Assembly: GCA_963730165.1 (NCBI GenBank) | Contig: CAVSQS010000002.1 | Location: forward strand, 496,001-560,000 | Direction of reading: 5' to 3' | Length of the DNA stretch: 64,000 nucleotides | Source of the DNA: DASSQJ01 sp963730165 | GTDB lineage: Bacteria > Actinomycetota > Actinomycetes > Actinomycetales > Dermatophilaceae | Shown: positions 16,274 through 25,440 of the stretch, in pieces | Numbering within the stretch: position 1 is the stretch's first letter | How the letters are laid out: each line of letters opens with the position of its first letter | Program-made: the position numbers and the translations under genes | The notes under the pieces: generated by a model | The model's database searches: none | What the model saw: only the letters and a program-made list of their open reading frames with translations | What the model was told of the DNA's origin: nothing

Positions 16274-16909
16274 ATGAGCGCACTGCGTCCTGCGAGCTGG
16301 AGCTACGCCGAGGAGTTCGTCCCCGAACCCGAGGTCGTCGACGCCGCGCGCCGCCGCGGCGTGGAGTTCGGCAACGCCACCCCGGTCGGCACCGGGGCCG
16401 GGGCCGTGCTCCGGGTGCTCGCCGCCGCCGTCTCCGCACGGCACGTCGTCGAGATCGGCACCGGAGCGGGGACCTCCGGCCTCTGGCTGCTCTCCGGGAT
16501 GCCCGAGGACGGTGTCCTGACGACGATCGACGTCTCTGCCGAGCACCAGCGAGCGGCCCGCCAGGCGTACGCCTCCGCCGGCATCACCCCCCAGCGCACC
16601 CGCGTCATCACCGGTGCCGCGGCCGACGTCCTGCCCCGGATGACCGACGGTGCCTACGACCTCGTCCTCGTCGACGCCGACAAGGACGGCTACCCCCTCT
16701 ACGTCGAGCACGCCATCCGGCTGCTCCGGTCCGGCGGGGTGCTCGTCGTCGACAACATGCTCTGGCACGACAAGGTCGCCGACCCCACGGCGCGGGACAC
16801 GACGACGACCACGATCCGCGACCTCGGCAAGTGGCTGCGCGACCACGACGACCTCGTCGTGTCGATGCTGCCGGTCAGCGACGGGGTCGTCGTCGCCGTC
16901 CGGCGCTGA
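16274..16909 (+). CDS. O-methyltransferase (family 3)
   Basis: A 211-residue class I SAM methyltransferase of the catechol/caffeoyl-CoA type. Motif I is VVEIGTGAGTSGLWLL at about 65-80, the acid of motif II is in TTIDVSAEH, and DLVLVDADKDGY carries the metal-binding Asp of this family; GGVLVVDNMLW follows. M. tuberculosis Rv1220c occupies the same position, divergent from sigE, so the linkage is conserved. The substrate is unknown. Start ATG 16274 is 7 nt after TAGGGT; the frame extends to 16253 but without a likely start signal. Confidence 0.88.
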   Translation: MSALRPASWSYAEEFVPEPEVVDAARRRGVEFGNATPVGTGAGAVLRVLAAAVSARHVVEIGTGAGTSGLWLLSGMPEDGVLTTIDVSAEHQRAARQAYASAGITPQRTRVITGAAADVLPRMTDGAYDLVLVDADKDGYPLYVEHAIRLLRSGGVLVVDNMLWHDKVADPTARDTTTTTIRDLGKWLRDHDDLVVSMLPVSDGVVVAVRR

Positions 16910-16920
16910 CCGGGGGCGCC

Positions 16921-17273
16921 TCAGCTCACGTCGGGACCGGCCCCACGGCGGAAGCCGGCCGGCCCCTCGGCGATCGCCACGACCTCCCACTCCTCGATAC
17001 GGACCGGTGCCGAGCCGATGATCTCGCTGCCCGGGGACCGCGCGGCACCGGGCTCGAAGTCCTCACGGAACGCGGAGCGCTCCTGGTCGCTGTCGAAGAC
17101 GTAGGTGCCCTCGAACCACTCCCCTTCGCGCATCCGCCACACCTTGAAGGCCAACCCGTCGAGGAACATGAAGCGCGCGATGGAGGTGCCGACGACGTAC
17201 TCGCGCAGCCGGTCGGCCACGCCTTCCGGGGCGTCCTCGAGCGACCAGCGGACCGTGAGCCCGTACCCCGCGT

Positions 17274-17277
<4 letters not shown>
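16921..17277 (-). CDS. small protein with dimeric alpha/beta barrel-like features
   Basis: A 118-residue protein coupled to leucyl aminopeptidase (its ATG 17277 overlaps that stop as ATGA). The core YGLTVRWSLEDAPEG, LREYVVGTSIARFMFLDGLAFKVW and FEGTYVFDSDQERSAF resembles ABM/YdhR-type monooxygenase-like proteins, which read incoming ligands in a ferredoxin-like barrel. No cofactor motif is visible, so the call is structural only. The conserved pair with a peptidase gives no direct clue to its role. Confidence 0.6.
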
Positions 17278-18779
<1,502 letters not shown>

Positions 18780-18785
18780 CCCGCG

Positions 18786-18791
18786 ACCCTA
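18786..18791 (-). promoter_or_regulatory. leaderless-type -10 of pepA
   Basis: TAGGGT on the minus strand, 6 nt before ATG 18779. It lies just beyond the hairpin that ends the upstream gene. Confidence 0.5.
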
Positions 18792-18811
18792 CCGACCCCG
18801 GTCGACGACGG

Positions 18812-18843
18812 ACGGGGCCCCCACCGGGTGGTGGGGGCCCCGT
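18812..18843 (-). terminator. perfect GC-rich hairpin after the DUF3117 gene
   Basis: A 14-bp perfect stem (ACGGGGCCCCCACC at 18812-18825 and its complement at 18830-18843) with a 4-base loop. It lies 20 bases past the DUF3117 stop and before the pepA promoter. There is no T-run, as is common for actinobacterial terminators. Confidence 0.75.
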
Positions 18844-18863
18844 CACGAGGTGTCAGCAGCAGG

Positions 18864-19037
18864 TCAGTTCAGGCCCTCGCAGTTGTCGATGGCCTCGCCG
18901 AGCGCCCGGACCTCCTCGGGGGTCATCTCGACGACGAGCCGCCCACCCCCCTCGAGGGGCATGCGCAGCACGATGCCGCGACCTTCCTTGGTGACCTCGA
19001 GCGGGCCGTCGCCCGTCCTCGGCTTCATTGCCGCCAT
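18864..19037 (-). CDS. DUF3117 microprotein
   Basis: A 57-residue protein beginning MAAMKPRTGDGPLEVTKEGR and ending EAIDNCEGLN. It matches the DUF3117 family, a very conserved short actinobacterial protein (M. tuberculosis Rv1211). Function unknown; the sequence is basic then acidic, with no membrane helix. The reading was made directly from the minus strand from ATG 19037 to TGA 18864. It has its own promoter with a leader of about 80 nt, an SD-like GGAAGGG, and a strong hairpin after the stop, so it is an independent transcript. Confidence 0.88.
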   Translation of the reverse strand: MAAMKPRTGDGPLEVTKEGRGIVLRMPLEGGGRLVVEMTPEEVRALGEAIDNCEGLN

Positions 19038-19119
19038 GTGCAGATCCCTTCCTCATCGCGGCAGCGGGAGTCGCGCCACGTAGGTGACCCGGCGCCGGAC
19101 TGCCGGGCATGCGTGGCCC

Positions 19120-19148
19120 ATTATCCCGTAGGCCGCTGACGTGACGAA
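19120..19148 (-). promoter_or_regulatory. promoter of the DUF3117 gene
   Basis: On the minus strand TTCGTC (19143-19148), a 17-nt spacer and GATAAT (19120-19125), an excellent -10. The same TTCGTC-17 nt-TANNNT arrangement precedes citrate synthase. Confidence 0.6.
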
Positions 19149-19187
19149 ATCCAGTGCCGCGGAGATCGGCCGGGGATCGAGCGGCCA

Positions 19188-20516
19188 CTAAGGCGGGAAC
19201 GACCCCCACGGGGTGTAGGTCAGCAGCGAGCAGGTCCACCAGAAGATCCCGCCGACGAGGACGACGAGGACGACGACGACCCGGCGGCGCCAGTGGGGCA
19301 CGACCCGTTGCCCGTTGGCGGTTCGCATGGCCACGGAGGCGAGCAGGGCCGCGATGGGCACGTCGAGGAGGAGGAAGCGCCACATGGACGTGATCGGTCG
19401 CACGACGGCGACGAGGTAGATCGGGTAGGCGAGGGCCCAGGCCCGGGCCTCGGCACTGATCCAGCTCCCGTGCCGTCCGAGGACGAGGGCGATGTAGGTG
19501 CCGACGAGGGCGACGAGGACGACGACTCCCGCGAGGCCCTTCCCCTGCCAGGCCCACTCGAACCAGAGGACGAACGGCCCCTCCTCCGGCCGCTGCCCCC
19601 ACGCCGCCTGGACGTCGAAGAAGGCCGTGGGGACCCCGGTGGCCAGACCGGCGACGACCGGCCAGGCGACGGCGCTGACCCCGAGGGCCAGGACCATGAC
19701 CGCTGCCGACCACCGCTGCCCGATGAGGGGCGGGAGCCCCGCGGCGCGGTCCTCGCGCCACCGGAGGACGAGGTGGATGAGCACGGCGACGCCGAGCGCC
19801 GGCGCCACCCCGCGCGTGAACCCGAGCGGGACGGCCACGAGGGCCACGAGGACGTAGCGGCGGCGCACGAGGAGGAGCAGCGCGCCCGCGACGAGGGTGA
19901 CCGCGAGAGCCTCGGTGTACGGCTTGAGCATGACGGCCGTCGTCGGGTAGAAGCACCAGAGCATCGCGGCCACCAGGGCGAGCCGGTCGCGCTGGGGTTG
20001 CGCGTGCGCGTGGACCCCGACGCGCAGCAGCGCCCACACGAGCACCGCCGCGACCCCGCCGAGGACGACGTTGAGCAGGAGGCCGGCGGCGGTGAAGGAC
20101 AGACCGGTGAGCATCAGCCCCTTCACCAGGTAGGGGTAGAGCGGGTAGAAGGCCCACGTCGAGTAGGTCACCCGGCCGTTGTCGGCGTCGACGGGCAGGG
20201 GAACGGGGTAGCCGTCCTCGACGACCCTCTCGTACCAGACGCCGTCCCAGAGGCCGAAGAGGTCACCGAGCACGGGGTGGAGGTGGCCGACCCCGGCCGG
20301 GTTCTGGAACCACGTGGCGGCGACCCACATGGCGACCAGGGCCACCACCCGCGAGGCCAGGTACGCGAGCAGCACCGTCCGAACCGGGTGACGCAGGGCC
20401 CGGCCGGCGAGCTCGTGGCGCCCTGCCGGGGTGAACGGGGTGGCACGCCGGGGAGCGACCGGCTCGCCGACCCCGGGCTCCACCCGCCCCGCCACCACCG
20501 GGTCAACCCGCGCCAT
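19188..20516 (-). CDS. polytopic mannosyltransferase-like protein (PIG-V type)
   Basis: A 442-residue membrane protein with about 9-11 helices. The early loop reads LFGLWDGVWYERVVEDGYP, close to the WD..WY..I...GY motif of PIG-V/GPI mannosyltransferase-like GT-C enzymes, where the acid is catalytic. STWAFYPLYPYLVK follows, also typical. These enzymes use polyprenyl-phosphate sugars on the outer membrane face. The start overlaps the end of the DivIVA/GT-C fusion gene by 14 bases, so it is the last gene of that cassette and probably acts in the same envelope glycan process. Confidence 0.8.
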   Translation of the reverse strand: MARVDPVVAGRVEPGVGEPVAPRRATPFTPAGRHELAGRALRHPVRTVLLAYLASRVVALVAMWVAATWFQNPAGVGHLHPVLGDLFGLWDGVWYERVVEDGYPVPLPVDADNGRVTYSTWAFYPLYPYLVKGLMLTGLSFTAAGLLLNVVLGGVAAVLVWALLRVGVHAHAQPQRDRLALVAAMLWCFYPTTAVMLKPYTEALAVTLVAGALLLLVRRRYVLVALVAVPLGFTRGVAPALGVAVLIHLVLRWREDRAAGLPPLIGQRWSAAVMVLALGVSAVAWPVVAGLATGVPTAFFDVQAAWGQRPEEGPFVLWFEWAWQGKGLAGVVVLVALVGTYIALVLGRHGSWISAEARAWALAYPIYLVAVVRPITSMWRFLLLDVPIAALLASVAMRTANGQRVVPHWRRRVVVVLVVLVGGIFWWTCSLLTYTPWGSFPP

Positions 20517-22605
20517 CGGTCAGCTTCCGCACGTCCCAGACGTACACCCCACCCAGCCGCTCGGGCGAGCCGAACGCCGCGGTGAGCGAGGTGAGGAGTG
20601 GCCCGACCGACGGTCGACCCTCCGGGAGGACGACGGCGTCGACCCGGGCGGCCCGCAGGTCCTGCTCGAAGCGCGCCACCTCCTCGGGCCCGGGGAGGGA
20701 CGCGACGTCCTCCGTCGCGACGTCGTGCAGCCAGGTCGTGAGCGGCGTCCACGCGGCGCCGTACTGGCCACCACGCTCCGGGGTGCCGTCCGGACCCACG
20801 AAGTACCCCGCCACGACGGGGAAGCCCCAGCGGGCCTCCGCCTGCCACTCCAGCGCCCTGGCGTCCGCGACGTTCGGTGCCGGGGCCGCGAGGAGGGAGC
20901 CACCCTCGTCGACGTACTCGCGCCACGTGCCGTCGCTGAAGAAGGCGGGCATCGGCGGGCGGGGGTCGACGACGAGCGGCGTCGGGACGACGGGAAGGAG
21001 CACGAGGACGACCGTCACGACGGACAGCGCGAGCGCGGGACCGTGGGCCTGTGCGTACCGGTCGACGGCACGGCGCAGCGCCTCGGCGCCGAGCGCGAGC
21101 AGCGCGGCGAGCGCGGGAACGGCTACAAGTGCGAGCCGGGTGGGCAGGACGTTCTGGATGACGGGAACGTGCTCGAGCAGGAGCCAGGGCCCGGGAATGC
21201 CGAGTGGGGTGCCGTGCAGGGTCACCTCCTCGCCGAGGGAGAGCCAGCAGGCGACGACCACGACCACGGCGAGCGCCCGGACGGTGACGCTGCGCCACAG
21301 GGCGAGGACCGTTGCGCCCGCAGCCACCCACAGGGGGATGCCGAAGAACGAGTTCTCCTCGGTGCGGTTCATCGACAGCGCGGCCGACGCCCACGGGTCG
21401 GCACCGAGGCTGCGGGTGGCCCGGGACCACAGCTGCGCGAGGTCGTTCCCGGCCGGGGGGTGCCAGATCGTCGCGTAGCTCTGCGGTCCCCAGAACTGCC
21501 ACCACAGGGGGAAGCCGACGAGGGCGAGGGCGACGAGGGCGCCCAGGCCCAGGCCCGGCAGCATCCGGCGCACCTCGAGCCGGCGGTGGGCCAGCAGGAC
21601 GACACCGAAGACGGCCAGCCCCACCGCGGTGAGGAGCAGGACCTCCTCACCGATGAGCACCTGCCACGCGACGAGCAGCCCGAGGACCACCCCGTCGCGG
21701 ACCGGACGGTCGCGCTCGGCGAGGCGCAGCACCCGGTCGACGACGAGCGGCACGAGGGCCTGGACGACGAAGTTCGGGTGGCCGTTGGCGTGGGACACCA
21801 GCCCCGGTGCGAACCCGGCGAAGGCCGCGGCGAGGAGGGCCAGGACCGGGTGGACCGGCAACCGGCGGCGGAAGAGCCAGTACCAGGCACTCGCGGTGAG
21901 CGCGAGCCCGAGGAGCTCGACGACGAGGAAGGTCACCTGGGGGCCGGCCGTCAGGGTGAGCGGGGCGAGCGGGATGCCGAGACCGAGCACCGCGGCGTTG
22001 GCCATGAGGTTGACGCCGTCGGGGTAGTTCTGGAGCGTGCTGAAGAGGGGGTTGGCTCCGGTCGCCATCGCGTGGGCCGCCGCCCCGAAGTACCACTCGA
22101 ACGCCTGCTGGTCCTGCACCGCCTGGGAGAGGTAGCCCGTCCGCACGGCGGTGATCAGGTGGAGGTGCACGTAGGCGCTCGACGCGAGGAACACGAGGGG
22201 GGCGAGCAGGTCGGTGGGGCGCAGCGGGGCCGGGCGTCCGGCAACCGGGTCAGCGCCCCGGCCGGTTGCCGGACCGGGGTCAGGGGGCGGGGGTACCTCC
22301 GGAGACTGGTACGGGGGTGGCGCGGGCTCCCCCACCTGCGGGCCTGCCGCCGTGACCGGTCCGGTCTCGGCCGAGGCCCGGCCCTCCAGCCGCGCGATCC
22401 GCGCGTCGCGCGCGGCGACCTCGGCCTCGAGCTGGTCGAGCACCTCGTCGACCTGCTCCATCCGGTAGCCGCGGAAGCGCAGGGGGAAGGCCTCCGGGCC
22501 GGGCCCGGCGACCTCCCCGGTCCGCGGTCGGGCCCGACCCAGCCACCACGCCACGGCGAGCAGCACGGCCAGCGCTGCCGCCGCCATGAGGATCGACCAG
22601 GTCAC
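20503..22605 (-). CDS. fusion of a DivIVA-like segment to a polytopic GT-C-like protein
   Basis: A 700-residue protein. Residues 4-22 form a membrane helix; 37-77 match a DivIVA-type segment (FRGYRMEQVDEVLDQLEAEV then a short coiled coil); 85-130 is a Pro-rich linker. From about 133 the protein becomes a large polytopic membrane protein with 10 or more helices and a soluble C-terminal domain (about 540-700), as in GT-C glycosyltransferases. No single catalytic motif was recognised. The DivIVA-like part repeats the pattern of the separate gene at 23036-23410. ATG 22605 overlaps the SRPBCC stop (ATGA). Confidence 0.75.
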   Translation of the reverse strand: MTWSILMAAAALAVLLAVAWWLGRARPRTGEVAGPGPEAFPLRFRGYRMEQVDEVLDQLEAEVAARDARIARLEGRASAETGPVTAAGPQVGEPAPPPYQSPEVPPPPDPGPATGRGADPVAGRPAPLRPTDLLAPLVFLASSAYVHLHLITAVRTGYLSQAVQDQQAFEWYFGAAAHAMATGANPLFSTLQNYPDGVNLMANAAVLGLGIPLAPLTLTAGPQVTFLVVELLGLALTASAWYWLFRRRLPVHPVLALLAAAFAGFAPGLVSHANGHPNFVVQALVPLVVDRVLRLAERDRPVRDGVVLGLLVAWQVLIGEEVLLLTAVGLAVFGVVLLAHRRLEVRRMLPGLGLGALVALALVGFPLWWQFWGPQSYATIWHPPAGNDLAQLWSRATRSLGADPWASAALSMNRTEENSFFGIPLWVAAGATVLALWRSVTVRALAVVVVVACWLSLGEEVTLHGTPLGIPGPWLLLEHVPVIQNVLPTRLALVAVPALAALLALGAEALRRAVDRYAQAHGPALALSVVTVVLVLLPVVPTPLVVDPRPPMPAFFSDGTWREYVDEGGSLLAAPAPNVADARALEWQAEARWGFPVVAGYFVGPDGTPERGGQYGAAWTPLTTWLHDVATEDVASLPGPEEVARFEQDLRAARVDAVVLPEGRPSVGPLLTSLTAAFGSPERLGGVYVWDVRKLTDGAG

Positions 22606-23039
22606 CGGTCCTCCCCGGCGGCCGCGGCGAGGAGGCCCTCGACCACCGGGCCGAAGAGGCGGGGCCCGAGCCGGTCACCGATCGGCCCGGTGAGCCGGCG
22701 CAGGCCCGGGAGCCAGAGCTCCTCGGTCCAGATCACCTCGGCCCCGCCGTCGGTGGTGCGGACCTCGATGTCGGCCCACCCCCGCAGGAACCAGCCGGTC
22801 TTGACGAGCCGGAGACGCTCCCCGGGGAGCAGCCCGGTGACGAGCATCCGGTCCGCGACCCCGACCCGGCCCAGGTGGGTCACCGCCACGACCTCGGTCC
22901 CGAGAGCGAGTCCGTCACCCCGCACCTCGACGTCGGTGAGCGGCACATAGCGGGTGTGCTGCCGCAGGTCGCTGACCGCCGTCCAGGCCGCGTCCCGGCC
23001 TAGGAGCGTGCGGCGCCGGATCGTGAACGCCATGCTCAC
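22602..23039 (-). CDS. SRPBCC/polyketide-cyclase-like protein
   Basis: A 145-residue protein with the START/SRPBCC helix-grip pattern: an initial strand (FTIRRRTLLGRDAAWTAVSDL), a conserved TRYVPLTDVEV, central strands and a C-terminal long helix (FGPVVEGLLAAAAG). The fold has a hydrophobic cavity for lipids or polyketides; no catalytic residues can be assigned. Both ends overlap neighbours as ATGA, placing it between the two DivIVA-like genes. An in-frame ATG at 23033 is an alternative start. Confidence 0.78.
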   Translation of the reverse strand: MSMAFTIRRRTLLGRDAAWTAVSDLRQHTRYVPLTDVEVRGDGLALGTEVVAVTHLGRVGVADRMLVTGLLPGERLRLVKTGWFLRGWADIEVRTTDGGAEVIWTEELWLPGLRRLTGPIGDRLGPRLFGPVVEGLLAAAAGEDR

Positions 23040-23410
23040 CCCTCCCCGGTCGTGCCGCGCGTCCGGTCACCCGGCGCGACCTCCCCGGCGTCCCCGTCCC
23101 CGGGCCGCGGAGCGCTCCCGGCGCCGGTCGCCGCCGCCCGCTCGAGCACCTCGAGCCGACGCTCGCGCGCCGCGAGCTCGACGCGCAGGACGTCGAGGCG
23201 AGCGTCGACGTCCTCCATCCGGTAGCCACGCGCGGCGGTGTCGAACCGGACGTCGTCGACGTCGCCGGAGCCGGGGTGCTCGGGCAGGCCGTGGTCGGGG
23301 GTGGTGTGGGTCGCCTCCGCCAGGGGATCGACCGGCCACCTGCCGGTCGCCACGGCGAGCGTGCCGATGACGACGGCCACGGCGACGAGGGCGAGCAGGA
23401 GGACCACCAC
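23036..23410 (-). CDS. membrane-anchored DivIVA-domain protein
   Basis: A 124-residue protein. Residues 2-22 form an N-terminal membrane helix, then about 50-85 carry a DivIVA-like motif (RGYRMEDVDARLDVLRVELA) and a short coiled coil (RERRLEVLE); the tail is Gly/Pro-rich. M. tuberculosis Rv1209 is a similar small protein near LOG-family and dap genes. DivIVA/Wag31-type segments locate proteins to poles or septa. It is the first gene of the four-gene coupled cassette. GTG 23410 is 6 nt after TAGGAT; GTG 23407 is the alternative. Confidence 0.8.
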   Translation of the reverse strand: MVVLLLALVAVAVVIGTLAVATGRWPVDPLAEATHTTPDHGLPEHPGSGDVDDVRFDTAARGYRMEDVDARLDVLRVELAARERRLEVLERAAATGAGSAPRPGDGDAGEVAPGDRTRGTTGEG

Positions 23411-23416
23411 GCGACG

Positions 23417-23422
23417 ATCCTA
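23417..23422 (-). promoter_or_regulatory. leaderless-type -10 of the DivIVA cassette
   Basis: TAGGAT on the minus strand, 6 nt before GTG 23410, likely driving 23410-19188. Confidence 0.5.
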
Positions 23423-23450
23423 CGAGAGCCCCGTGAGCGGACCCCCTGCG

Positions 23451-24233
23451 CTACTCCGGGTGCCGGGGTGGCCGGGGCCGCGCCGAGGTGGTGTCGGCTG
23501 CGACGACGACCTCGACGGCCTCGACCGGGTCGTCGACGACCGTGAGCAGGTCGAGGTCGGTGGCGCTGATGGTCCCGGAGGCGGCCGCGGTGTCACGCAG
23601 CCAGTCGACGAGGCCGCCCCAGTACCTGGACCCGAGCAGGACGATGGGGAAGCTCGTGACCTTCTGGGTCTGGACGAGCGTCACGGCCTCGAAGAGCTCG
23701 TCGAGGGTGCCGAAACCGCCGGGCAGCACGACGAACCCGCATGCGTACTTGACGAACATCGTCTTGCGCGCGAAGAAGTAGCGGAAGTTGACCCCGAGGT
23801 CGACGAAGTCGTTGAGACCGGCCTCGAACGGCAGCTCGATGCCCAGGCCCACGGACGTGCCGCCGGCGTCGAGTGCGCCACGGTTGGCCGCCTCCATCGA
23901 CCCGGGGCCACCGCCGGTGATCACGGCGTACCCCGCCTCGACGAATGCCCGACCCACCTGCGTGCCGAGCCGGTACTCCGGCGCCTCCGGCGCGGTGCGC
24001 GCGGACCCGAACACGCTGACGGCCGGTCCCAGCTCCGCGAGCGCGCCGAAGCCGTTGACGAACTCCGAGGTGATCCGCATGACCCGCCACGGGTCCGTAT
24101 GCAGCCAGTCGGCGGCGCCCCTGCTGTCGAGGAGGCGCTGGTCGGTCGTCGAGCGGGGCACCCGGGAGCGCCGCATGACGACCGGACCCTGGAAGTAGTC
24201 GCGCTCGTGCGGGGGCGGGAACGTGCTGTCCAC
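23451..24233 (-). CDS. LOG-family protein (TIGR00730; cytokinin riboside phosphoribohydrolase-like)
   Basis: A 260-residue Rossmann-fold protein with GGGPGSMEAANRGA (about 105-118) and PGGFGTLDELFE (about 170-181), the nucleotide-binding and PGGxGTxxE catalytic motifs of LOG enzymes. LOG hydrolyses nucleoside 5'-monophosphates to free base and ribose phosphate; M. tuberculosis Rv1205 makes cytokinins this way. The N-terminal 60 residues are an extension over the minimal LOG core. GTG starts exist at 24242 and 24233; a TAGGGT hexamer overlapping the first places transcription at the second, which is chosen. It is adjacent to dapE-dapD, as in mycobacteria. Confidence 0.85.
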   Translation of the reverse strand: MDSTFPPPHERDYFQGPVVMRRSRVPRSTTDQRLLDSRGAADWLHTDPWRVMRITSEFVNGFGALAELGPAVSVFGSARTAPEAPEYRLGTQVGRAFVEAGYAVITGGGPGSMEAANRGALDAGGTSVGLGIELPFEAGLNDFVDLGVNFRYFFARKTMFVKYACGFVVLPGGFGTLDELFEAVTLVQTQKVTSFPIVLLGSRYWGGLVDWLRDTAAASGTISATDLDLLTVVDDPVEAVEVVVAADTTSARPRPPRHPE

Positions 24234-24240
24234 GTGCGTC

Positions 24241-24246
24241 ACCCTA
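24241..24246 (-). promoter_or_regulatory. leaderless-type -10 deciding the LOG gene start
   Basis: TAGGGT on the minus strand with a 7-nt gap to GTG 24233. The other in-frame GTG (24242) lies inside this promoter. Confidence 0.5.
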
Positions 24247-24287
24247 CGGCCCGGTGACCGCCGCACCCGGCCGTGAGCGCCGGGCAG

Positions 24288-25382
24288 TCAGTCCAGCCAG
24301 CGCAGCAGCGCCTGCTCGCACCGGCCGTACTGCTCGACCGGGCAGTGCTCGTCGTCGTGGTGGGCGAGGTTGGGGTCGCCCGGGCCGAAGTTGACCGCCG
24401 GCACGCCCATCGCCGAGAAGCGGGCGACGTCGGTCCATCCCTGCTTCGCCTCGACGGGAAGGCCGAGGGCGTCGACGAAGGCGCGGGCGGCCGGCAGGTG
24501 CAGCCCCGGGCGCGCCCCGCCGGCGTTGTCGACGACGTCCACGTCGAAGCCGGCGAACACCTCACGGACATGGGCCTCGGCGTCGGCCTCCCCGAGGGAC
24601 GGCGCGTACCGGTAGTTGACGACCACCTCGCAGCGGTCGGGGATGACGTTGCCGGCCACCCCGCCGGTGATCCCGACCGCGTTGAGCGCCTCGCGGAACT
24701 CCAGCCCGTCGACCTCGAGCGTGCGGGGCTGGTAGGCGGTCAGCCGCGCCAGGACCTCCGCCGCGTCGTGGATCGCGTTGTGCCCCTTCCACGGCCGGGC
24801 CGAGTGCGCGGCGACGCCCGTCGTCGTGACGACTGCCCGGAGGGTGCCCTTGCACCCACCCTCGATCCGGGCGTCGGTGGGCTCGAGCAGGACCGCGAAG
24901 TCGGCATCGTCGACCAGGTCGGGCCGGGTCGTCTCGAGGTGCCCCAACCCGTTGAAGGCGCTGTCGATCTCCTCCGCCTCGTAGAGGACCAGGGTGAGGT
25001 CGCGACTCGGCGCGCGCAGCTGCTGGGCCACGCGCAGGATGACCGCGACGCCACCCTTCATGTCGACCGTTCCCCGGCCCCAGAGGACCTCGCCGTCGGT
25101 GCCCCGGACGCGGCGGGTCGGCAGGTTCCGCGGGTCGGCGGTCACGGGCACGGTGTCGAGGTGCCCCGCCAGCACGACCCGCTCGGGCCGCCCGAGGTCG
25201 GTACGCGCGACGACCGTGTTCCCGAGGCGGGTCACCGCGAGGTGGTCGAGCGCGCGCAGCGACGCCTCCACGGCGTCGGCGAGGGCCTCCTCGCCCAGGC
25301 TGACGGACTCGATGTCACACACCGCCGCGGTGAGGGTCGTGGCGTCGCTGGTCAGGTCGAGGAGCGGTGGGGTCGAGGCCAT
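24288..25382 (-). CDS. dapE: succinyl-diaminopimelate desuccinylase
   Basis: A 364-residue M20-family di-zinc hydrolase of the lysine/peptidoglycan pathway, removing succinate from N-succinyl-LL-diaminopimelate. Motifs: LAGHLDTVPV (about 72-81, first zinc His and Asp), GRGTVDMKGG (bridging Asp), YEAEEID (general base and ligand) and VNFGPGDPNLAHHDDEH (C-terminal ligand). Start ATG 25382 is 7 nt after TACGCT. It is divergent from dapD across 58 bases, and dapC lies at 28.7 kb, so the succinylase branch is grouped here. Confidence 0.92.
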   Translation of the reverse strand: MASTPPLLDLTSDATTLTAAVCDIESVSLGEEALADAVEASLRALDHLAVTRLGNTVVARTDLGRPERVVLAGHLDTVPVTADPRNLPTRRVRGTDGEVLWGRGTVDMKGGVAVILRVAQQLRAPSRDLTLVLYEAEEIDSAFNGLGHLETTRPDLVDDADFAVLLEPTDARIEGGCKGTLRAVVTTTGVAAHSARPWKGHNAIHDAAEVLARLTAYQPRTLEVDGLEFREALNAVGITGGVAGNVIPDRCEVVVNYRYAPSLGEADAEAHVREVFAGFDVDVVDNAGGARPGLHLPAARAFVDALGLPVEAKQGWTDVARFSAMGVPAVNFGPGDPNLAHHDDEHCPVEQYGRCEQALLRWLD

Positions 25383-25389
25383 GCCGGCC

Positions 25390-25434
25390 AGCGTAGTGAC
25401 CGTGACCGGCGGGCCACCGCACCCCACGTAGGCT
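25390..25434. promoter_or_regulatory. divergent leaderless-type promoters of dapE and dapD
   Basis: TACGCT on the minus strand (25390-25395) lies 7 nt before the dapE ATG. TAGGCT on the plus strand (25429-25434) lies 6 nt before the dapD ATG. The 58-bp gap would serve both genes. Confidence 0.55.
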
Positions 25435-25440
25435 TGCGCC

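Noticed and set aside
15495..16439. Longer sigE frame with 105 extra N-terminal residues
   Set aside because: The extension is Arg/Pro-rich, crosses the ECF promoter and has no sigma-factor similarity.
20431..22950. An 839-codon open frame on the plus strand
   Set aside because: Opposite the GT-C-like and PIG-V-like genes; no hydrophobic segments or motifs, and charge-rich throughout.
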